Positions 33,020-42,976 are shown, counted from the first letter of the stretch. The stretch: DNA of 57,388 nt from Spongiactinospora gelatinilytica (GCF_003236385.1 NZ_POUA01000005.1:1-57388); one strand, 5' to 3'. Notes: generated by a model not told the origin, from the sequence alone. Numbers and translations are program-made.

Positions 33020-33610
33020 TCATCGGGGGGAGCCTTCCTCGGTGGTACGTCTGGCGCGGTGGTTGGCCACGTTGACCCGGTTGCCGCAGGCGTCGGGGGT
33101 GCAGTAGCGGCGGCGGCCGGCCCTGCTGGTGTCGGCGAACAGGCCCCGGCAGCCCGGGGCGGCGCAGGCGCGGAAGCGGTCGTGCCCCAGTGTCCGCAAG
33201 ACGCCCAGCAGCCCGATGCCGACGAGCGCGGCCAGTTCGGCCACCAGCGGGGCGCCCGCCCGGGTCGGCACCTCCCACCGCCACCCGCCATCCGCGTCGC
33301 GCCCCAGCACCGGGGCCAGGCCGGCCCAGCCGGCCAGCACGCCCGCCGCCGCCACCGCGTCGTCCTCGGTCGCCGCCGCGAGGACGGCGCGCACCTCGCG
33401 GCGCAGCAGGCGGACCTGGTGCAGGTCCGTCGAGGTGGGATTGCGCGCTCCCGGGGCGTCGAGCGGTACGTCGTGCCCGGCCAGGAACTCCGCCAGCGCC
33501 CCCGGATCGGGCAGCGCGTCACCGGCCGCGCCCCGCACCGACGACGACCCGTTGACCAGCTCGGTCGCCACCGCGGCGGCCGCCGCATAGTCGCGGATGG
33601 AGATCCGCAC
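33020..33610 (-). CDS. CGNR zinc-finger (ABATE-domain) regulator
   Basis: 196 residues: an N-terminal ABATE domain (ELVNGSSSVRGAAGD ... LRREVRAVLAAATEDD) and a C-terminal CGNR zinc finger with CAAPGCRGLFADTSRAGRRRYC and CGNRVNVANHRARR. These proteins are stress- or signal-linked transcriptional regulators in actinomycetes with largely unknown targets. The GTG at 33610 has GGAGGGAG a few bases upstream. Divergent from the RecD-type helicase gene, with 110 bases between starts. Confidence 0.88.
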   Translation of the reverse strand: MRISIRDYAAAAAVATELVNGSSSVRGAAGDALPDPGALAEFLAGHDVPLDAPGARNPTSTDLHQVRLLRREVRAVLAAATEDDAVAAAGVLAGWAGLAPVLGRDADGGWRWEVPTRAGAPLVAELAALVGIGLLGVLRTLGHDRFRACAAPGCRGLFADTSRAGRRRYCTPDACGNRVNVANHRARRTTEEGSPR

Positions 33611-33720
33611 GCCACTCCCTCCTTCAGCCCGGTAACTGCTAAAGCCAGAATATAGCCCTTACGTGGTCTACAGGTGCCGAATCGGAGTGTCGGGCGGCTT
33701 GGGTATTGTCCGGCGGTGGA

Positions 33721-35907
33721 GTGACGCGTGATGTCGGGAAACCGGGGTGGGCCGTGCTGACGGCTGTGCAGGCGACGGTCGAGCGGCTGGTGTTCGTGGC
33801 CGACGACGAATACACGGTCGCGCGGATGACCGCCGACGACCGGCCCGGGTTCGTGGCCTCCGGCCGGCCGCTGGCCGGAGTGCAGCCCGGGGAGACGTTG
33901 CGGCTGGCGGGCGAGTGGGAGCGCCACCAGCGGCACGGCGACCGGCTCGTGGTCAAGGAGTGCGAGCGGGTGGTGCCCTCCACCGTCCGGGCCATCACGC
34001 TGTACCTCGGCTCCGGCCTGGTCCGCGGGATCGGCCCGAGGCTGGCGCACGCCATCGTCAGCCACTTCGGCGAGCAGACCCTGAAGATCATCGACACCGA
34101 GCCGGCCCGGCTGCGCGAGGTGATCAACATCGGCGCGACCCGGCAGGCGCAGATCGTCGCCGCCTGGGCGGAGCAGAAGGCCATCGCCGCGCTGATGGTC
34201 GTCCTGCAGGGGCTCGGCATCAGCCCGCTGCTCGCGGCCAAGATCTACCAGGTCTACGGCGAGGAGTCGGCGCAGATCCTCACCGGCGACCCCTACCGGC
34301 TGATCGGCCAGGTCAGGGGGATCGCCTTCCACACCGCCGACCGGATCGCGCTGCGCTCGGGGGTGCCCGAGCGCGACGGCGGCCGGATCCGGGCCGGGGT
34401 GCTGGACCGGCTGGAGGCCGCGGCGGCCCGTGACGGGCACTGTTACATGCCGATGCCCGTCCTGCTGGCCGCCGCCGCCCGGCTGGTCGAGCAGGACGAG
34501 GAGCTGGTCCGCGCGGCGATCGACGCGCTGACCGCGGAGAAGCGGATCGTCGTGGAGCCCTCGCCCGTCGTCCCCGGGCAGGCCGTGGTCTACATCAAGG
34601 AGCAGCACGCCCGGGAGAGCGCACTGGCCGCGCAGCTCGCCCGGCTGTGCCGGGCCCGCTCCACCCTGCCCATGCGCCCCTACGCGGAGGACGAGACCCT
34701 GCACGACGACCAGCGCGCGGCCGTCAACCTGGCGCTGACCAGCACGGTCTCCGTGCTCACCGGCGGGCCGGGCTGCGGCAAGAGCCACACGGTGCGGGTG
34801 ATCGCGGCGACCGTGCGGGCGATGGGCGGCACGGTGACCCTGACCGCGCCGACCGGCATGGCGGCCAAACGCCTGTCGGAGGCCACCGGGTTGCCCGCGA
34901 TGACCGTGCACCGGATGCTCGCCCGCCGCGGCGAACCGGAGGAGGGCACCCTGTTCCAGGACTCGCCCGCCGGGGCCGACCTGGTCGTGGTGGACGAGGC
35001 GTCGATGCTGGACCTGCACCTGGCCACCCGGCTGACCTCGGCGGTCCCGGCGGGCAGCCACCTGCTGCTGGTCGGCGACGCCGACCAGCTCCCCAGCATC
35101 GGCCCCGGCAACGTGCTGGACGACGTGCTGCGGGTTCCGGAGGTCCCGCGCGTCCGGCTGACGCACGTCTTCCGCCAGGCGAGCGGCAGCGGCATCATCT
35201 CGGCCGCCCACCTGATCCGGGCGGGGGGGCTGCCGAGGCCGCCGGGCGGCGGCGGGTTCTGGTTCGAGGAGCTGGACGACCCCGACGCGGTCGCCCGGCG
35301 GGTGGTCCACCTGGCCACCGAGGCGATCCCCCGCAAGCAGGGCGTCGATCCGGGGCAGGTCCAGGTGCTGTGCCCGACGCGCAAGGGCGCGGCGGGCAGC
35401 GTCGAGATCGGCCGCAGGCTGCAGGAACGGCTCAACCCCGCGCGGGACGGCGTGCCGGAGCACTGGGCCGGGCCCGCGGTGTTCCGGCCGGGCGACCGCG
35501 TCATGCCGATCCGCAACAACTACGACAAGGGCGTCTTCAACGGCGAGACCGCCACGGTCACCGAGGTCGACGTCCCCGAGCGCGTGGTGAAGATCCGTAC
35601 CGACGACGGGCGGGACGTCGAGTACGCCTTCGGCGAGCTGGACGACCTCACTCACGCCTACGCGATCACCGTGCACCGTTCCCAGGGCGGCGAGTACCCC
35701 TTCGTGGTGGCCCCGATCGTGGGCGAGGCCGGTTCGGCGATGCTGCGCCGCAGGCTGCTCTACACGCTGGTGACCAGGGCGCGGTCCTGGGTGGTGCTGG
35801 TCGGCGGCCGGGAGGCCCTGGAGTCGGCGGCGCGGCGGCTCGGCGGGCGCAGGAACACCGGCCTGGCCGCGCGCCTGGCGGCCGGCCTGGCCGCCGCATC
35901 GCGCTGA
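33721..35907 (+). CDS. recD2: RecD2-type ATP-dependent 5'-3' helicase
   Basis: About 728 residues with RecD2 layout: an N-terminal OB-like region and helix-hairpin-helix repeats (YLGSGLVRGIGPRLAHAIV near 90-110), Walker A GGPGCGKSHTVR near 340, TLTAPTGMAAKRLSEATG, Walker B VVVDEASMLD, GDADQLPSIGPGNVL, and a C-terminal UvrD-like part ending HAYAITVHRSQGGEYPFVV and LLYTLVTRARSWVVLVG. It is a DNA repair/replication helicase independent of RecBC. The start is uncertain: GTG at 33721 is used; a TTG at 33706 or GTG at 33754 would also keep the conserved part. Confidence 0.92.
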   Translation: MTRDVGKPGWAVLTAVQATVERLVFVADDEYTVARMTADDRPGFVASGRPLAGVQPGETLRLAGEWERHQRHGDRLVVKECERVVPSTVRAITLYLGSGLVRGIGPRLAHAIVSHFGEQTLKIIDTEPARLREVINIGATRQAQIVAAWAEQKAIAALMVVLQGLGISPLLAAKIYQVYGEESAQILTGDPYRLIGQVRGIAFHTADRIALRSGVPERDGGRIRAGVLDRLEAAAARDGHCYMPMPVLLAAAARLVEQDEELVRAAIDALTAEKRIVVEPSPVVPGQAVVYIKEQHARESALAAQLARLCRARSTLPMRPYAEDETLHDDQRAAVNLALTSTVSVLTGGPGCGKSHTVRVIAATVRAMGGTVTLTAPTGMAAKRLSEATGLPAMTVHRMLARRGEPEEGTLFQDSPAGADLVVVDEASMLDLHLATRLTSAVPAGSHLLLVGDADQLPSIGPGNVLDDVLRVPEVPRVRLTHVFRQASGSGIISAAHLIRAGGLPRPPGGGGFWFEELDDPDAVARRVVHLATEAIPRKQGVDPGQVQVLCPTRKGAAGSVEIGRRLQERLNPARDGVPEHWAGPAVFRPGDRVMPIRNNYDKGVFNGETATVTEVDVPERVVKIRTDDGRDVEYAFGELDDLTHAYAITVHRSQGGEYPFVVAPIVGEAGSAMLRRRLLYTLVTRARSWVVLVGGREALESAARRLGGRRNTGLAARLAAGLAAASR

Positions 35908-35909
35908 GC

Positions 35910-37103
35910 TCAGACCCCCAGCATGGTGTCGATGGCCTCGGGGGAGAAGACGTGCTTGGCGACCATCAGGGTGAGCCCGAGCGTGGCGCTCTCGTCGCCG
36001 TTCCTGGCGGGGACGACGCGTAACCGCCGGGTGGCCCGTTCCATCGCGTCGGCCCTGACCCGGCGGCCGACCTCGTCGGCGACGATCGGCAACTGCCCGA
36101 TGATGCCGCCGAGCACCAGCGTGCTCGGGTTGAGCGTGGCGGCCAGCGTCGCCAGCACCCGTCCCAGCCGCCGCGCGCCCTCCCGCAGGGCGGCGATCAC
36201 GTCGGGGTGCTGGGCGTTCGCGCTCAGCACGATGTCCTCAAGCGTGTGCACGCCGTGGCCGGCGAGCTGGTCGAGCAGCGCCCTGCCGGAGGCCCAGGCG
36301 GCCAGGCAGCCGCGCCGCCCGCAGCGGCAGCGCGGGCCGTCGTCGGTGACCCTGATGTGCCCGATGTCGCCCGCCGCGCCGTCCGCGCCGCCGATCACCC
36401 GGTCGTCCACGACGATCCCGGCGCCGATCCCGGTGGCGTACTTCACGGCGAGCAGCACCCCCCGCTCGCCGCTCGCCGACGCCTCGCCGAGAGCGAAGGC
36501 GCGGGCGTCGTTCTCGATCAGCAGGGGCACGTCCCAGCGGGCGCGGACCGTCTCCTCGATCGCGTAGCCCTCCCAGCCCGGCATGGTGGTGCTGGCGCCG
36601 AGCCGCCCGGTGGTCACGTCCACCGGGCCGGGGATGCCCATGCCGATCCCGACGACCTGCGCCTCCTCGTCCACGCGCAGCAGCTTGTCGGCGCGGTCCA
36701 GGAGTTTGGGCAGCAGTTCGCCGGGCGGCCGGGAGATGTCCAGGTGCAGCGTCTCCATCCGCAGCGTGCGGCCGAACAGGTCGGCGATCGAGATGCGGCC
36801 GTGCGCCTGGCCGAGGTCCAGGACGAGCGCGACCCGGTTGCGGTCGTCGAACCTGAGCCGCTGGGCCGGGCGGCCCACCGACGACCCGGTGGAGCCGGAC
36901 TCGTACACCAGGCCCGCCCGGAAGAGCTGGTCCAGCCGCTCGAACAGGGTGGTCCGGGACATGCCGGTGGCGCTGAGCAACTGCTGGCGGGTCCACCCCG
37001 GGCGGGTGCGGATGAGTTCGAGCAGGTGACCCGGGGAGGCCGGTCCGCTCGCGGCCTGTCCTGGTGGAGCGGCCGGGGGGTCGGGGTGCCGAAAGACCGT
37101 CAC
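35910..37103 (-). CDS. ROK-family transcriptional regulator
   Basis: 397 residues. An N-terminal winged helix (HLLELIRTRPGWTRQQLLSATGMSRTTLFERL begins near 26) is followed by the ROK sugar-kinase-like domain: VALVLDLGQAHGRISIADL, VGIGMGIPGPVD, ENDARAFALGEA, GIGAGIVVDD and the zinc motif CRCGRRGCLAAWASG. In the consensus this last motif has Glu after GCx; here it is Ala. Such proteins (NagC/XylR type) repress sugar genes and respond to a sugar ligand. The divergent glycosidase gene is the likely target. The GTG at 37103 has AAGGAG 11 bases upstream; the frame stays open to 37163. Confidence 0.88.
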   Translation of the reverse strand: MTVFRHPDPPAAPPGQAASGPASPGHLLELIRTRPGWTRQQLLSATGMSRTTLFERLDQLFRAGLVYESGSTGSSVGRPAQRLRFDDRNRVALVLDLGQAHGRISIADLFGRTLRMETLHLDISRPPGELLPKLLDRADKLLRVDEEAQVVGIGMGIPGPVDVTTGRLGASTTMPGWEGYAIEETVRARWDVPLLIENDARAFALGEASASGERGVLLAVKYATGIGAGIVVDDRVIGGADGAAGDIGHIRVTDDGPRCRCGRRGCLAAWASGRALLDQLAGHGVHTLEDIVLSANAQHPDVIAALREGARRLGRVLATLAATLNPSTLVLGGIIGQLPIVADEVGRRVRADAMERATRRLRVVPARNGDESATLGLTLMVAKHVFSPEAIDTMLGV

Positions 37104-37140
37104 GGACCCACATTCTCCTTCATGTGGTGCGGCCATGCTC

Positions 37141-37169
37141 TTGACCGGCGAGATCGACCTCATTATGTT
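37141..37169 (+). promoter_or_regulatory. Promoter of the glycosidase gene
   Basis: TTGACC (37141-37146) and TATGTT (37164-37169) are separated by 17 bases, a good sigma-70-type pair reading toward the gene at 37269. The stretch just downstream (37170-37200) is A+T-rich for this genome and could bind the ROK regulator. Confidence 0.55.
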
Positions 37170-37268
37170 CGACGACCATACAGAATCTTGGCATCAAAAG
37201 GGAGATTTCTTGCCCGCCCCCGCCGTAACTTTCCCCACGCCTGGTCCGCGCGACACCGACGGCAGACC

Positions 37269-38579
37269 ATGACGGCCGCTCTGGCGGACGCCGCCGCGGC
37301 CGTGCTGCGCGGCAACGATCTCGGTCATCTCACCGTCGCCTCGCCCGACCTCTATCCACATCAGTGGAGCTGGGACACCGCGTTCGTAGCGGTCGGGATC
37401 TCCCGGCTCTCGGTGCCGCGGGCCGTCGCGGAGATGACGTCGCTGCTGGCCGCGCAGTGGCCGAGCGGGATGATCCCGCACATCGTGTTCGATCGCCCCT
37501 CGGCCTACTTCCCCGGCCCCGAGCGCTGGCGGAGCGAGCTGGCGATCGACCCGCCGGCATTACGGACATCGGGAATTTGTCAGCCACCCGTACATAGCGT
37601 GGCGCTGGCGTGCATCCTCCAGGAAGGACGCAGGCGCGGCGGGTCCGACCGGCGCACGGCGGAGGACTTCGTGGCCGGCACCCTGCCCGGCTGGCTGGCC
37701 TGGCACCGCTGGCTGGCCGCGAGCCGCGACCCCGAGGGCCACGGGCTGGTGGAGATCCACCACAGCTGGGAGTCCGGCATGGACAACTCCCCGCGCTGGG
37801 ACTTCCCCTATTCCCGGGTGATGCCGGGCGAGATGGAACCGTTCACGCGTACCGACACCCGGCACGTGGGCGAGGTCCGGCAGCGCCCCACCGACGAGGA
37901 GTACCGCCGCTACATCTGGCTCGTGGACCAGATGGTGGCCGTCCGCTACGACGAGGAGGCGATCAGGAAGACGATCGACTTCCACGTCGCCGACGTCTTC
38001 TTCTCCGCGTTGCTCGCGCTAACCGCCGAGATCATCGGCGAGCTGGCCGAGGAGTTCGGCCGCCGCGCCGACGCCGCCGAGATGAGCGAGGTGGCCGCCC
38101 GGTTCCGCGCCGGGGTCGCCGCGGCCGTGGACCCGGAGACCGGGCTGGCCACCGACCGCGACCTGCGGTCCGGCCGCCTGCTGCACTCCGCCGCGCTGAG
38201 CGGGTTCGCGCCGCTGATCAGCGGCGCGGAGGCGGACGTCCTGGCCCGCCAGCGGGAACTCCTGCTCGGGCCCGACTGGTGCGGCCACCGGGCGCTGCGG
38301 CACGCCGTACCGCCGAGCACGTCGCCGGCGGCGGCGCAGTTCGACCGCAGACGGTACTGGCGCGGCCCGCAGTGGCCGGTGATGACCTGGCTGTTCAGCT
38401 GGGCGGCCCGGCGGCACGGTGACGCCGAGCTGGCCGGGCGGCTCCGCGAGGAGGCCCTGCGCCAGCTCGGCGACCTCAGCTTCGCCGAGTACTACGACCC
38501 GCTGTCCGGGCAGGCGCTCGGCAGCCGGGCTCAGTCCTGGACGGCCGCCGCGGCGCTGGACTGGACGGCCTGGTCATGA
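37269..38579 (+). CDS. MGH1/GH63-like glycoside hydrolase (glucosylglycerate hydrolase type)
   Basis: The 436-residue protein has an (alpha/alpha)6-type helical pattern with HQWSWDTAFVAVG near 34-46, GMIPHIVF, CQPPVHSVALACI, SWESGMDNSPRWD (catalytic acid region) and RYWRGPQWPVMTWLFSWA near the end. These match mannosyl-/glucosylglycerate hydrolase-like enzymes of the GH63 clan, which split glycosidic bonds of compatible-solute type sugars. No signal peptide, so intracellular. It is divergent from a ROK regulator and its 3' end overlaps the convergent dehydrogenase gene by 49 bases. The substrate is inferred only from family resemblance. Confidence 0.85.
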   Translation: MTAALADAAAAVLRGNDLGHLTVASPDLYPHQWSWDTAFVAVGISRLSVPRAVAEMTSLLAAQWPSGMIPHIVFDRPSAYFPGPERWRSELAIDPPALRTSGICQPPVHSVALACILQEGRRRGGSDRRTAEDFVAGTLPGWLAWHRWLAASRDPEGHGLVEIHHSWESGMDNSPRWDFPYSRVMPGEMEPFTRTDTRHVGEVRQRPTDEEYRRYIWLVDQMVAVRYDEEAIRKTIDFHVADVFFSALLALTAEIIGELAEEFGRRADAAEMSEVAARFRAGVAAAVDPETGLATDRDLRSGRLLHSAALSGFAPLISGAEADVLARQRELLLGPDWCGHRALRHAVPPSTSPAAAQFDRRRYWRGPQWPVMTWLFSWAARRHGDAELAGRLREEALRQLGDLSFAEYYDPLSGQALGSRAQSWTAAAALDWTAWS

Positions 38580-39514
38580 GCGTTCACGACGTGCAGCGGC
38601 CGCTCGCCTGCGATGACCCTGCGCAGGTTCTCCCCGACCATGGCGCGCACCCGGGACCTGGCCTGCCAGGTGCCCGCGGCGATATGCGGGGAGAGGTAGA
38701 CGTTGCCCAGCCCGCGCAGCGGGGAGTCATCGGGCAGCGGCTCGGGGTCGAAGACGTCCAGCGCGGCGGCCGCCGGCCGGCCCGCGCGCAGTCCCTCGGC
38801 CAGCGCGTCGTGGTCGACCAGCCCGCCGCGCGCGGAGTTGACCAGGATCGCGCCCTCGCGCATCGCGGCCAGCTCGGCGCGGCCGATGAGGCCGCGGGTC
38901 TGCGCGGTGATCGGCAGGTGCAGGCTGATGACGTCCGCGGTGGCGAGCAGGTCGCCGAAGTCCACCTGCCGAGCCCCCTCGACCTCGCGCGGGGTGCGCG
39001 CGGTGAAGACCACGGCCGCGCCGAACCCGCGCAGCCGCGCCGCGGCGGCCCTGGCCACCGCGCCCATGCCGACCAGGCCGACGGTCCGCGCCCCCAGCTC
39101 CTCGCCGAGCGGACGGGCGGCCCAGCCGGCGCCGCGCAGGGACGCGTCGGCGGCCAGGCCGCCGCGCAGCACGACGAGCATCGCCATGATCGTCCAGTCC
39201 GCGACGGCGGCGGCGTTGTAGCCGGGGGCGTTGGCCACCGGGATGCCCCGCTCGGCGGCCCTGGCGACGTCCACGGTGTCGTAGCCGACGGCGGGCTGCT
39301 GGATGAACCGGCAGCGCCGCATGGCGTCGATGGCCGCGGCGTCCAGCACGTAGTGGCGGGCCGCGTCGGCGATCACGATGTCCGCGTCGGCGACCAGCCC
39401 GGCCACGTCGGCCTGGCCGCCGGTGCGAGGCGCGATCCGGATCTCGGCGTCGCCGGTCCCCGCGAGCCGGCGGACCAGCTCCTCGTCGTAGTCCGACAGG
39501 CAGGTGATGATCAT
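38531..39514 (-). CDS. D-isomer-specific 2-hydroxyacid dehydrogenase
   Basis: The 327-residue NAD-dependent dehydrogenase has GLVGMGAVARAAAARLRGFG (nucleotide fold, near 148-167), LHLPITAQTRGLIG, NSARGGLVDHDAL (catalytic Arg), DVFDPEPLPDDSPL and LSPHIAAGT (catalytic His). It interconverts a 2-keto acid and a D-2-hydroxy acid, with substrate unknown. It is 18 bases after the enolase-superfamily gene, suggesting a shared transcript that handles an acid-sugar-like or hydroxyacid intermediate. The 3' 49 bases overlap the convergent glycosidase gene. Confidence 0.92.
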   Translation of the reverse strand: MIITCLSDYDEELVRRLAGTGDAEIRIAPRTGGQADVAGLVADADIVIADAARHYVLDAAAIDAMRRCRFIQQPAVGYDTVDVARAAERGIPVANAPGYNAAAVADWTIMAMLVVLRGGLAADASLRGAGWAARPLGEELGARTVGLVGMGAVARAAAARLRGFGAAVVFTARTPREVEGARQVDFGDLLATADVISLHLPITAQTRGLIGRAELAAMREGAILVNSARGGLVDHDALAEGLRAGRPAAAALDVFDPEPLPDDSPLRGLGNVYLSPHIAAGTWQARSRVRAMVGENLRRVIAGERPLHVVNAHDQAVQSSAAAAVQD

Positions 39515-39532
39515 GTTCCTCCTCGGCGAAGG

Positions 39533-40720
39533 TCAGAGCGGGCGTGCGTCGAGCACGCGGTTTCCGGCCAGGCGCATGCCCAGCCCGGGCGTCGCGGGCG
39601 CGGCGACACGGCCGTTGACGGGGGCGATCGGATCGGTGAGGAAGTGCTGGTAGAGCGGGCCGAGCCGGGCCAGGTACTCCATCTCGGGGATCACCGCCGG
39701 GCTCGCGGCGAAGGTGAGCGCGGCGTTGCACTGCAGGGACTGCCCGTGCGGGATGAACTGCCGTCCGGCCGCCGAGACGAGCGCGGAGATCTTGACCATC
39801 TCGCTGATGCCGCCGCCCCAGTGCGGGTCGGCCTGGTAGAGGTCCAGCAGGTCCTCGCGGAGCAGGCGGGCGATGCCCCAGCGGGTGTACTCGTGCTCGC
39901 CGCCGCTGATCCGGACCAGGCCGCCGAGGTCGCGGCGCAGCGCGGCGTACCCCGCGGTGTCGTCGGCGGGCAGCGGCTCCTCGATCCAGCGCAGCCGCAG
40001 CGGCGCGCACTCGCGGGCGACGTCCACGGTGAACGGGATGTCCCAGGAGCTCCAGGCGTCCAGCATGATGTCCAGGCCCGGACCCCCGGCCTCCCGTACC
40101 GTGGCGACCAGCTCCACCACCCGCGCAACCCCCCGGCGTCCGTCTCCCGGACCCCAGCGGGGGAACCACTTGATTCCGCCGAACCCCGCCGCGACCAGCT
40201 CACGGGTACGCCGGGCGACGTCCTCGACGGCCAGCGAGTCGCCCAGCGTGGAGACGTACGCGGGCGCCTCCTGGCGGGTGGGGCCGCCGAGCAGCACGTG
40301 CGCGGGAACGCCGAAGTACTGCCCGCGGACGTCCCACAGCGCGCAGTCCACCGCCGAGAGGGCGAGCATGCCCGTTCCCGCCCGGCCGTGGATCATCGAG
40401 CGGTACCCGAGGTCCCAGATCCGCTCGGCGGCCAGCGGGTCGGCGCCGAGCAACTGCGGGCGCAGCACGGTCAAGACGGTGTGCGCCTGCTGCTCGGACA
40501 GCACGGCGGTGGTCCCGGTGATCCCCTCGTCGGTGTCGACGTGCAGGAAGATCGAGCGGACCTCGACGCCGCCGTCGTCGCGGAGCGGCGGCTGGAGCGG
40601 CCCGTCGGCGGCGCGCTCGGGGTAGATGTCGGTGGGGCGCCGCAGCCGCTCGTCCCAGAGCGGGCCGGGCAGGCGCATCGAGCCGGTGTACTCGACGCAG
40701 CGGACGTCGGTGATTCTCAT
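39533..40720 (-). CDS. Mandelate racemase/muconate lactonizing enzyme-family protein
   Basis: 395 residues of the enolase superfamily: an N-terminal capping domain (MRITDVRCVEYTGSMRLPGP), then a barrel with IKWFPRWGPG, metal ligands in DIMLDAWSSWD, LRWIEEPLP and ISGGEHEY, and YQADPHWGGG and a PHGQSL histidine. Relatives dehydrate acid sugars or cycloisomerise lactones after abstracting an alpha proton. The exact reaction is not predictable. The frame is open far upstream but the ATG at 40720 starts the conserved strand. It is divergent from the molybdenum hydroxylase operon across 63 bases that contain an imperfect TTGTC-A-GATAA symmetry. Confidence 0.9.
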   Translation of the reverse strand: MRITDVRCVEYTGSMRLPGPLWDERLRRPTDIYPERAADGPLQPPLRDDGGVEVRSIFLHVDTDEGITGTTAVLSEQQAHTVLTVLRPQLLGADPLAAERIWDLGYRSMIHGRAGTGMLALSAVDCALWDVRGQYFGVPAHVLLGGPTRQEAPAYVSTLGDSLAVEDVARRTRELVAAGFGGIKWFPRWGPGDGRRGVARVVELVATVREAGGPGLDIMLDAWSSWDIPFTVDVARECAPLRLRWIEEPLPADDTAGYAALRRDLGGLVRISGGEHEYTRWGIARLLREDLLDLYQADPHWGGGISEMVKISALVSAAGRQFIPHGQSLQCNAALTFAASPAVIPEMEYLARLGPLYQHFLTDPIAPVNGRVAAPATPGLGMRLAGNRVLDARPL

Positions 40721-40783
40721 CGTGCAATCCCGCAGATTTGTCAGATAAGTGAACGTAACTCCGATGAGGCTGCACCGTATCGT

Positions 40784-42976
40784 GTGCGAAACCCCGTCCG
40801 TAACCCGGAACAGGCTCAGGTAGGCCGTTCCGTGCCCGCCGAGCAGGCGCGCGAAATCGTCGTCGGCACCCTTGAATACGTCACCGACCTGCGGTTTCCC
40901 GGAATGCTGCACGGCGCGGTGACCCGCTCGGCGATCCCGCACGGCCGGATCGTCGCGATCGACACCACGAAGGCCGCCGCCATGCCGGGCGTGCGGGCCG
41001 TGCTCATCGGCGCGGACGTGCCGTGCAACCGGCTCGGCCCGGCCGACGTGGACGGCCCGGTGCTCGCCGACCAGCGGGTACGCCAGGTCGGCGAGGCCAT
41101 CGCCCTGGTCGCCGCCGTGGACGAGGGCACCGCCAGGCGCGCGGCCGAGGCCGTCGTGGTCACCGTGGAGCCGCTGCCGGTCGTCGCCGACCCCCGTACC
41201 GCCCTGTCGCCGGAGGTCCCGAAGCTGCACGAGGGCGGCAACCTGGCCGGGCGGATCGGCTTCGCCTCCGGCGACGTGGAGGCCGCCCTGGCGGCGGCCG
41301 ACGTCGTGGTCGAGCGCGTGGTCGGCACCGGGGCGCAGGAGCACGTGGCGATCGAGCCACCGGGCGGCGTCGCCCTGTGGGAGGCGGGCCAGGTGACGAT
41401 CTGGTGCGGTTCGCAGAACCCCGGCCTGCACCGCCGCAAGGTGGCGCGGGCGCTGAACGTCGAAATCGATGACGTGCGGCTGGTCGCCGGGCCGGTCGGC
41501 GGGGCCTTCGGCGCCCGCAACGACGATCCGATGCCGGTCTTCCTGGCCGTGCTCGCCAAGGCCGCGGGCGCGCCCGTGCACATGCGGATGACCCGCGAGG
41601 AGGTGATGGCGGCGGGGCCCAAGCGGCACCCGTTCCACACCACGGTGCGCGTCGGGTTCACCGAGGACGGCGACCTCGCCGCGAGCGACATGACCGCGCT
41701 CGCCGACACCGGCCCGTACGTCACCTCCGGCCCCAACGTGCTCAAGACCTCCGCCGAGATGTCGGTCGGGCCCTACCGGATGCCGGTCGCCCGCTTCGAC
41801 GGCCGGGTCGTCTATACCAACAACGCCAACGCCGGGGCCTTTCGCGGGTACGGCGTGCCGCAGGTCGCGTTCGCGCTGGAGACCGCGATCGACGAGGCCG
41901 CGGCCCGGCTCGGCATGGACCCGGTGGAACTGCGCATGCGCAACCTGCTGCGCGGCGGCGACCGGCACGGCCTGTACGGGCACGCCGTCACCCCGGGACT
42001 GCGCGCGGCCGAGACGCTGGCCGCCGCGGCGGCCGACGAATGGTGGGTCTCCCGCCGGGAATGGCAGCGCGCGGCCCGGGGCCCCTGGCGGCGCGGCACC
42101 GGGATCGCCATGGCGGTCAAGGGCGTCGGGCTGGGCAGCGGGCGGGGCGACGCCGCCCGCGCCCGGCTGATCTGCGACATCAACGGGCACGTCAGGATCT
42201 GGGCCGGACCGAACCACACCGGCCAGGCCATCGACGTGGCCTACCGGCAGATCGCCGCCGACGTGCTCGGCATGGACCCCGCCCGGATCACCGTCACCGT
42301 CGGGGACAGCCAGCTCGTGCCGGAGTCCGGCGCGACCGCCGCCTCCCGCAGCATGTACGCGGGAGGGTCCGCGGTCGCCGCGGTCTGCGAGCGCTACAAG
42401 GCGGCCCTGGCCGAGGCCGGCGGTCCCGCCCGGCTGGTCGAACTCGGCCGGGCCGAGTTCGAGGCCACCTTCCACCTGCCCGACGTGGCCGACCCCGGCC
42501 TGATCCCCCCGAAACGGCTCGGCGACCACGCCCCCCACCTGGTCTACGGCTGCTCGGCCCAGGTCGTCCGCCTGGAGGTGCACGAGCTGACCGGCGAGAT
42601 CCGCGTCGCGGGCGTCGTGTGCGCCGTCGACTGCGGCCGGGCGATCAACCCCGGCGCGGTGATCGGCCAGGCCGAGGGCGGCGTCGCGCAGGGGCTCGGC
42701 TTCGCGCTGATGGAGGAGCACCGGCTCGACGGCGGCCGCCCGCTGACCACCAGCCTGGAGAACTACCTCATCCCCACGGCCAGGGACGTCCCCGAGATCC
42801 GCACCCTCCTGGTGGAGGGCGACGAGCCCACCGGCCCGATGGGCGCCAAGGGCATGTCCGAGGTGGTCATCGTGCCGACCGGCCCCGCGGTCGCCGCGGC
42901 GGTCGCCGACGCGGTCGGCGTACGCCCCGCCCGCCTGCCCATCACCCCGGAACGCCTGCTGGAGGGACTCAGATGA
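40784..42976 (+). CDS. Xanthine dehydrogenase-family molybdopterin subunit
   Basis: 730 residues, the large catalytic subunit of a heterotrimeric molybdenum hydroxylase. Features are [24 protein letters not shown] at the start, [15 protein letters not shown] (molybdopterin contact), [14 protein letters not shown] (the Arg loop typical of hydroxylases rather than CO dehydrogenase) and [15 protein letters not shown] with the catalytic Glu near the C-terminus. It hydroxylates a carbon next to a ring nitrogen or an aldehyde with water as oxygen source. The GTG at 40784 gives a family-like N-terminus; the frame is open for 2 kb upstream without homology. First of ten tightly packed genes. Confidence 0.92.
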   Translation: MRNPVRNPEQAQVGRSVPAEQAREIVVGTLEYVTDLRFPGMLHGAVTRSAIPHGRIVAIDTTKAAAMPGVRAVLIGADVPCNRLGPADVDGPVLADQRVRQVGEAIALVAAVDEGTARRAAEAVVVTVEPLPVVADPRTALSPEVPKLHEGGNLAGRIGFASGDVEAALAAADVVVERVVGTGAQEHVAIEPPGGVALWEAGQVTIWCGSQNPGLHRRKVARALNVEIDDVRLVAGPVGGAFGARNDDPMPVFLAVLAKAAGAPVHMRMTREEVMAAGPKRHPFHTTVRVGFTEDGDLAASDMTALADTGPYVTSGPNVLKTSAEMSVGPYRMPVARFDGRVVYTNNANAGAFRGYGVPQVAFALETAIDEAAARLGMDPVELRMRNLLRGGDRHGLYGHAVTPGLRAAETLAAAAADEWWVSRREWQRAARGPWRRGTGIAMAVKGVGLGSGRGDAARARLICDINGHVRIWAGPNHTGQAIDVAYRQIAADVLGMDPARITVTVGDSQLVPESGATAASRSMYAGGSAVAAVCERYKAALAEAGGPARLVELGRAEFEATFHLPDVADPGLIPPKRLGDHAPHLVYGCSAQVVRLEVHELTGEIRVAGVVCAVDCGRAINPGAVIGQAEGGVAQGLGFALMEEHRLDGGRPLTTSLENYLIPTARDVPEIRTLLVEGDEPTGPMGAKGMSEVVIVPTGPAVAAAVADAVGVRPARLPITPERLLEGLR

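Noticed and set aside
38576-40783. The molybdenum hydroxylase frame stays open about 2.2 kb upstream, allowing a 1466-residue protein
   Set aside because: That part runs opposite to the enolase-superfamily and dehydrogenase genes and has no homology; the start at 40784 gives a normal family N-terminus.
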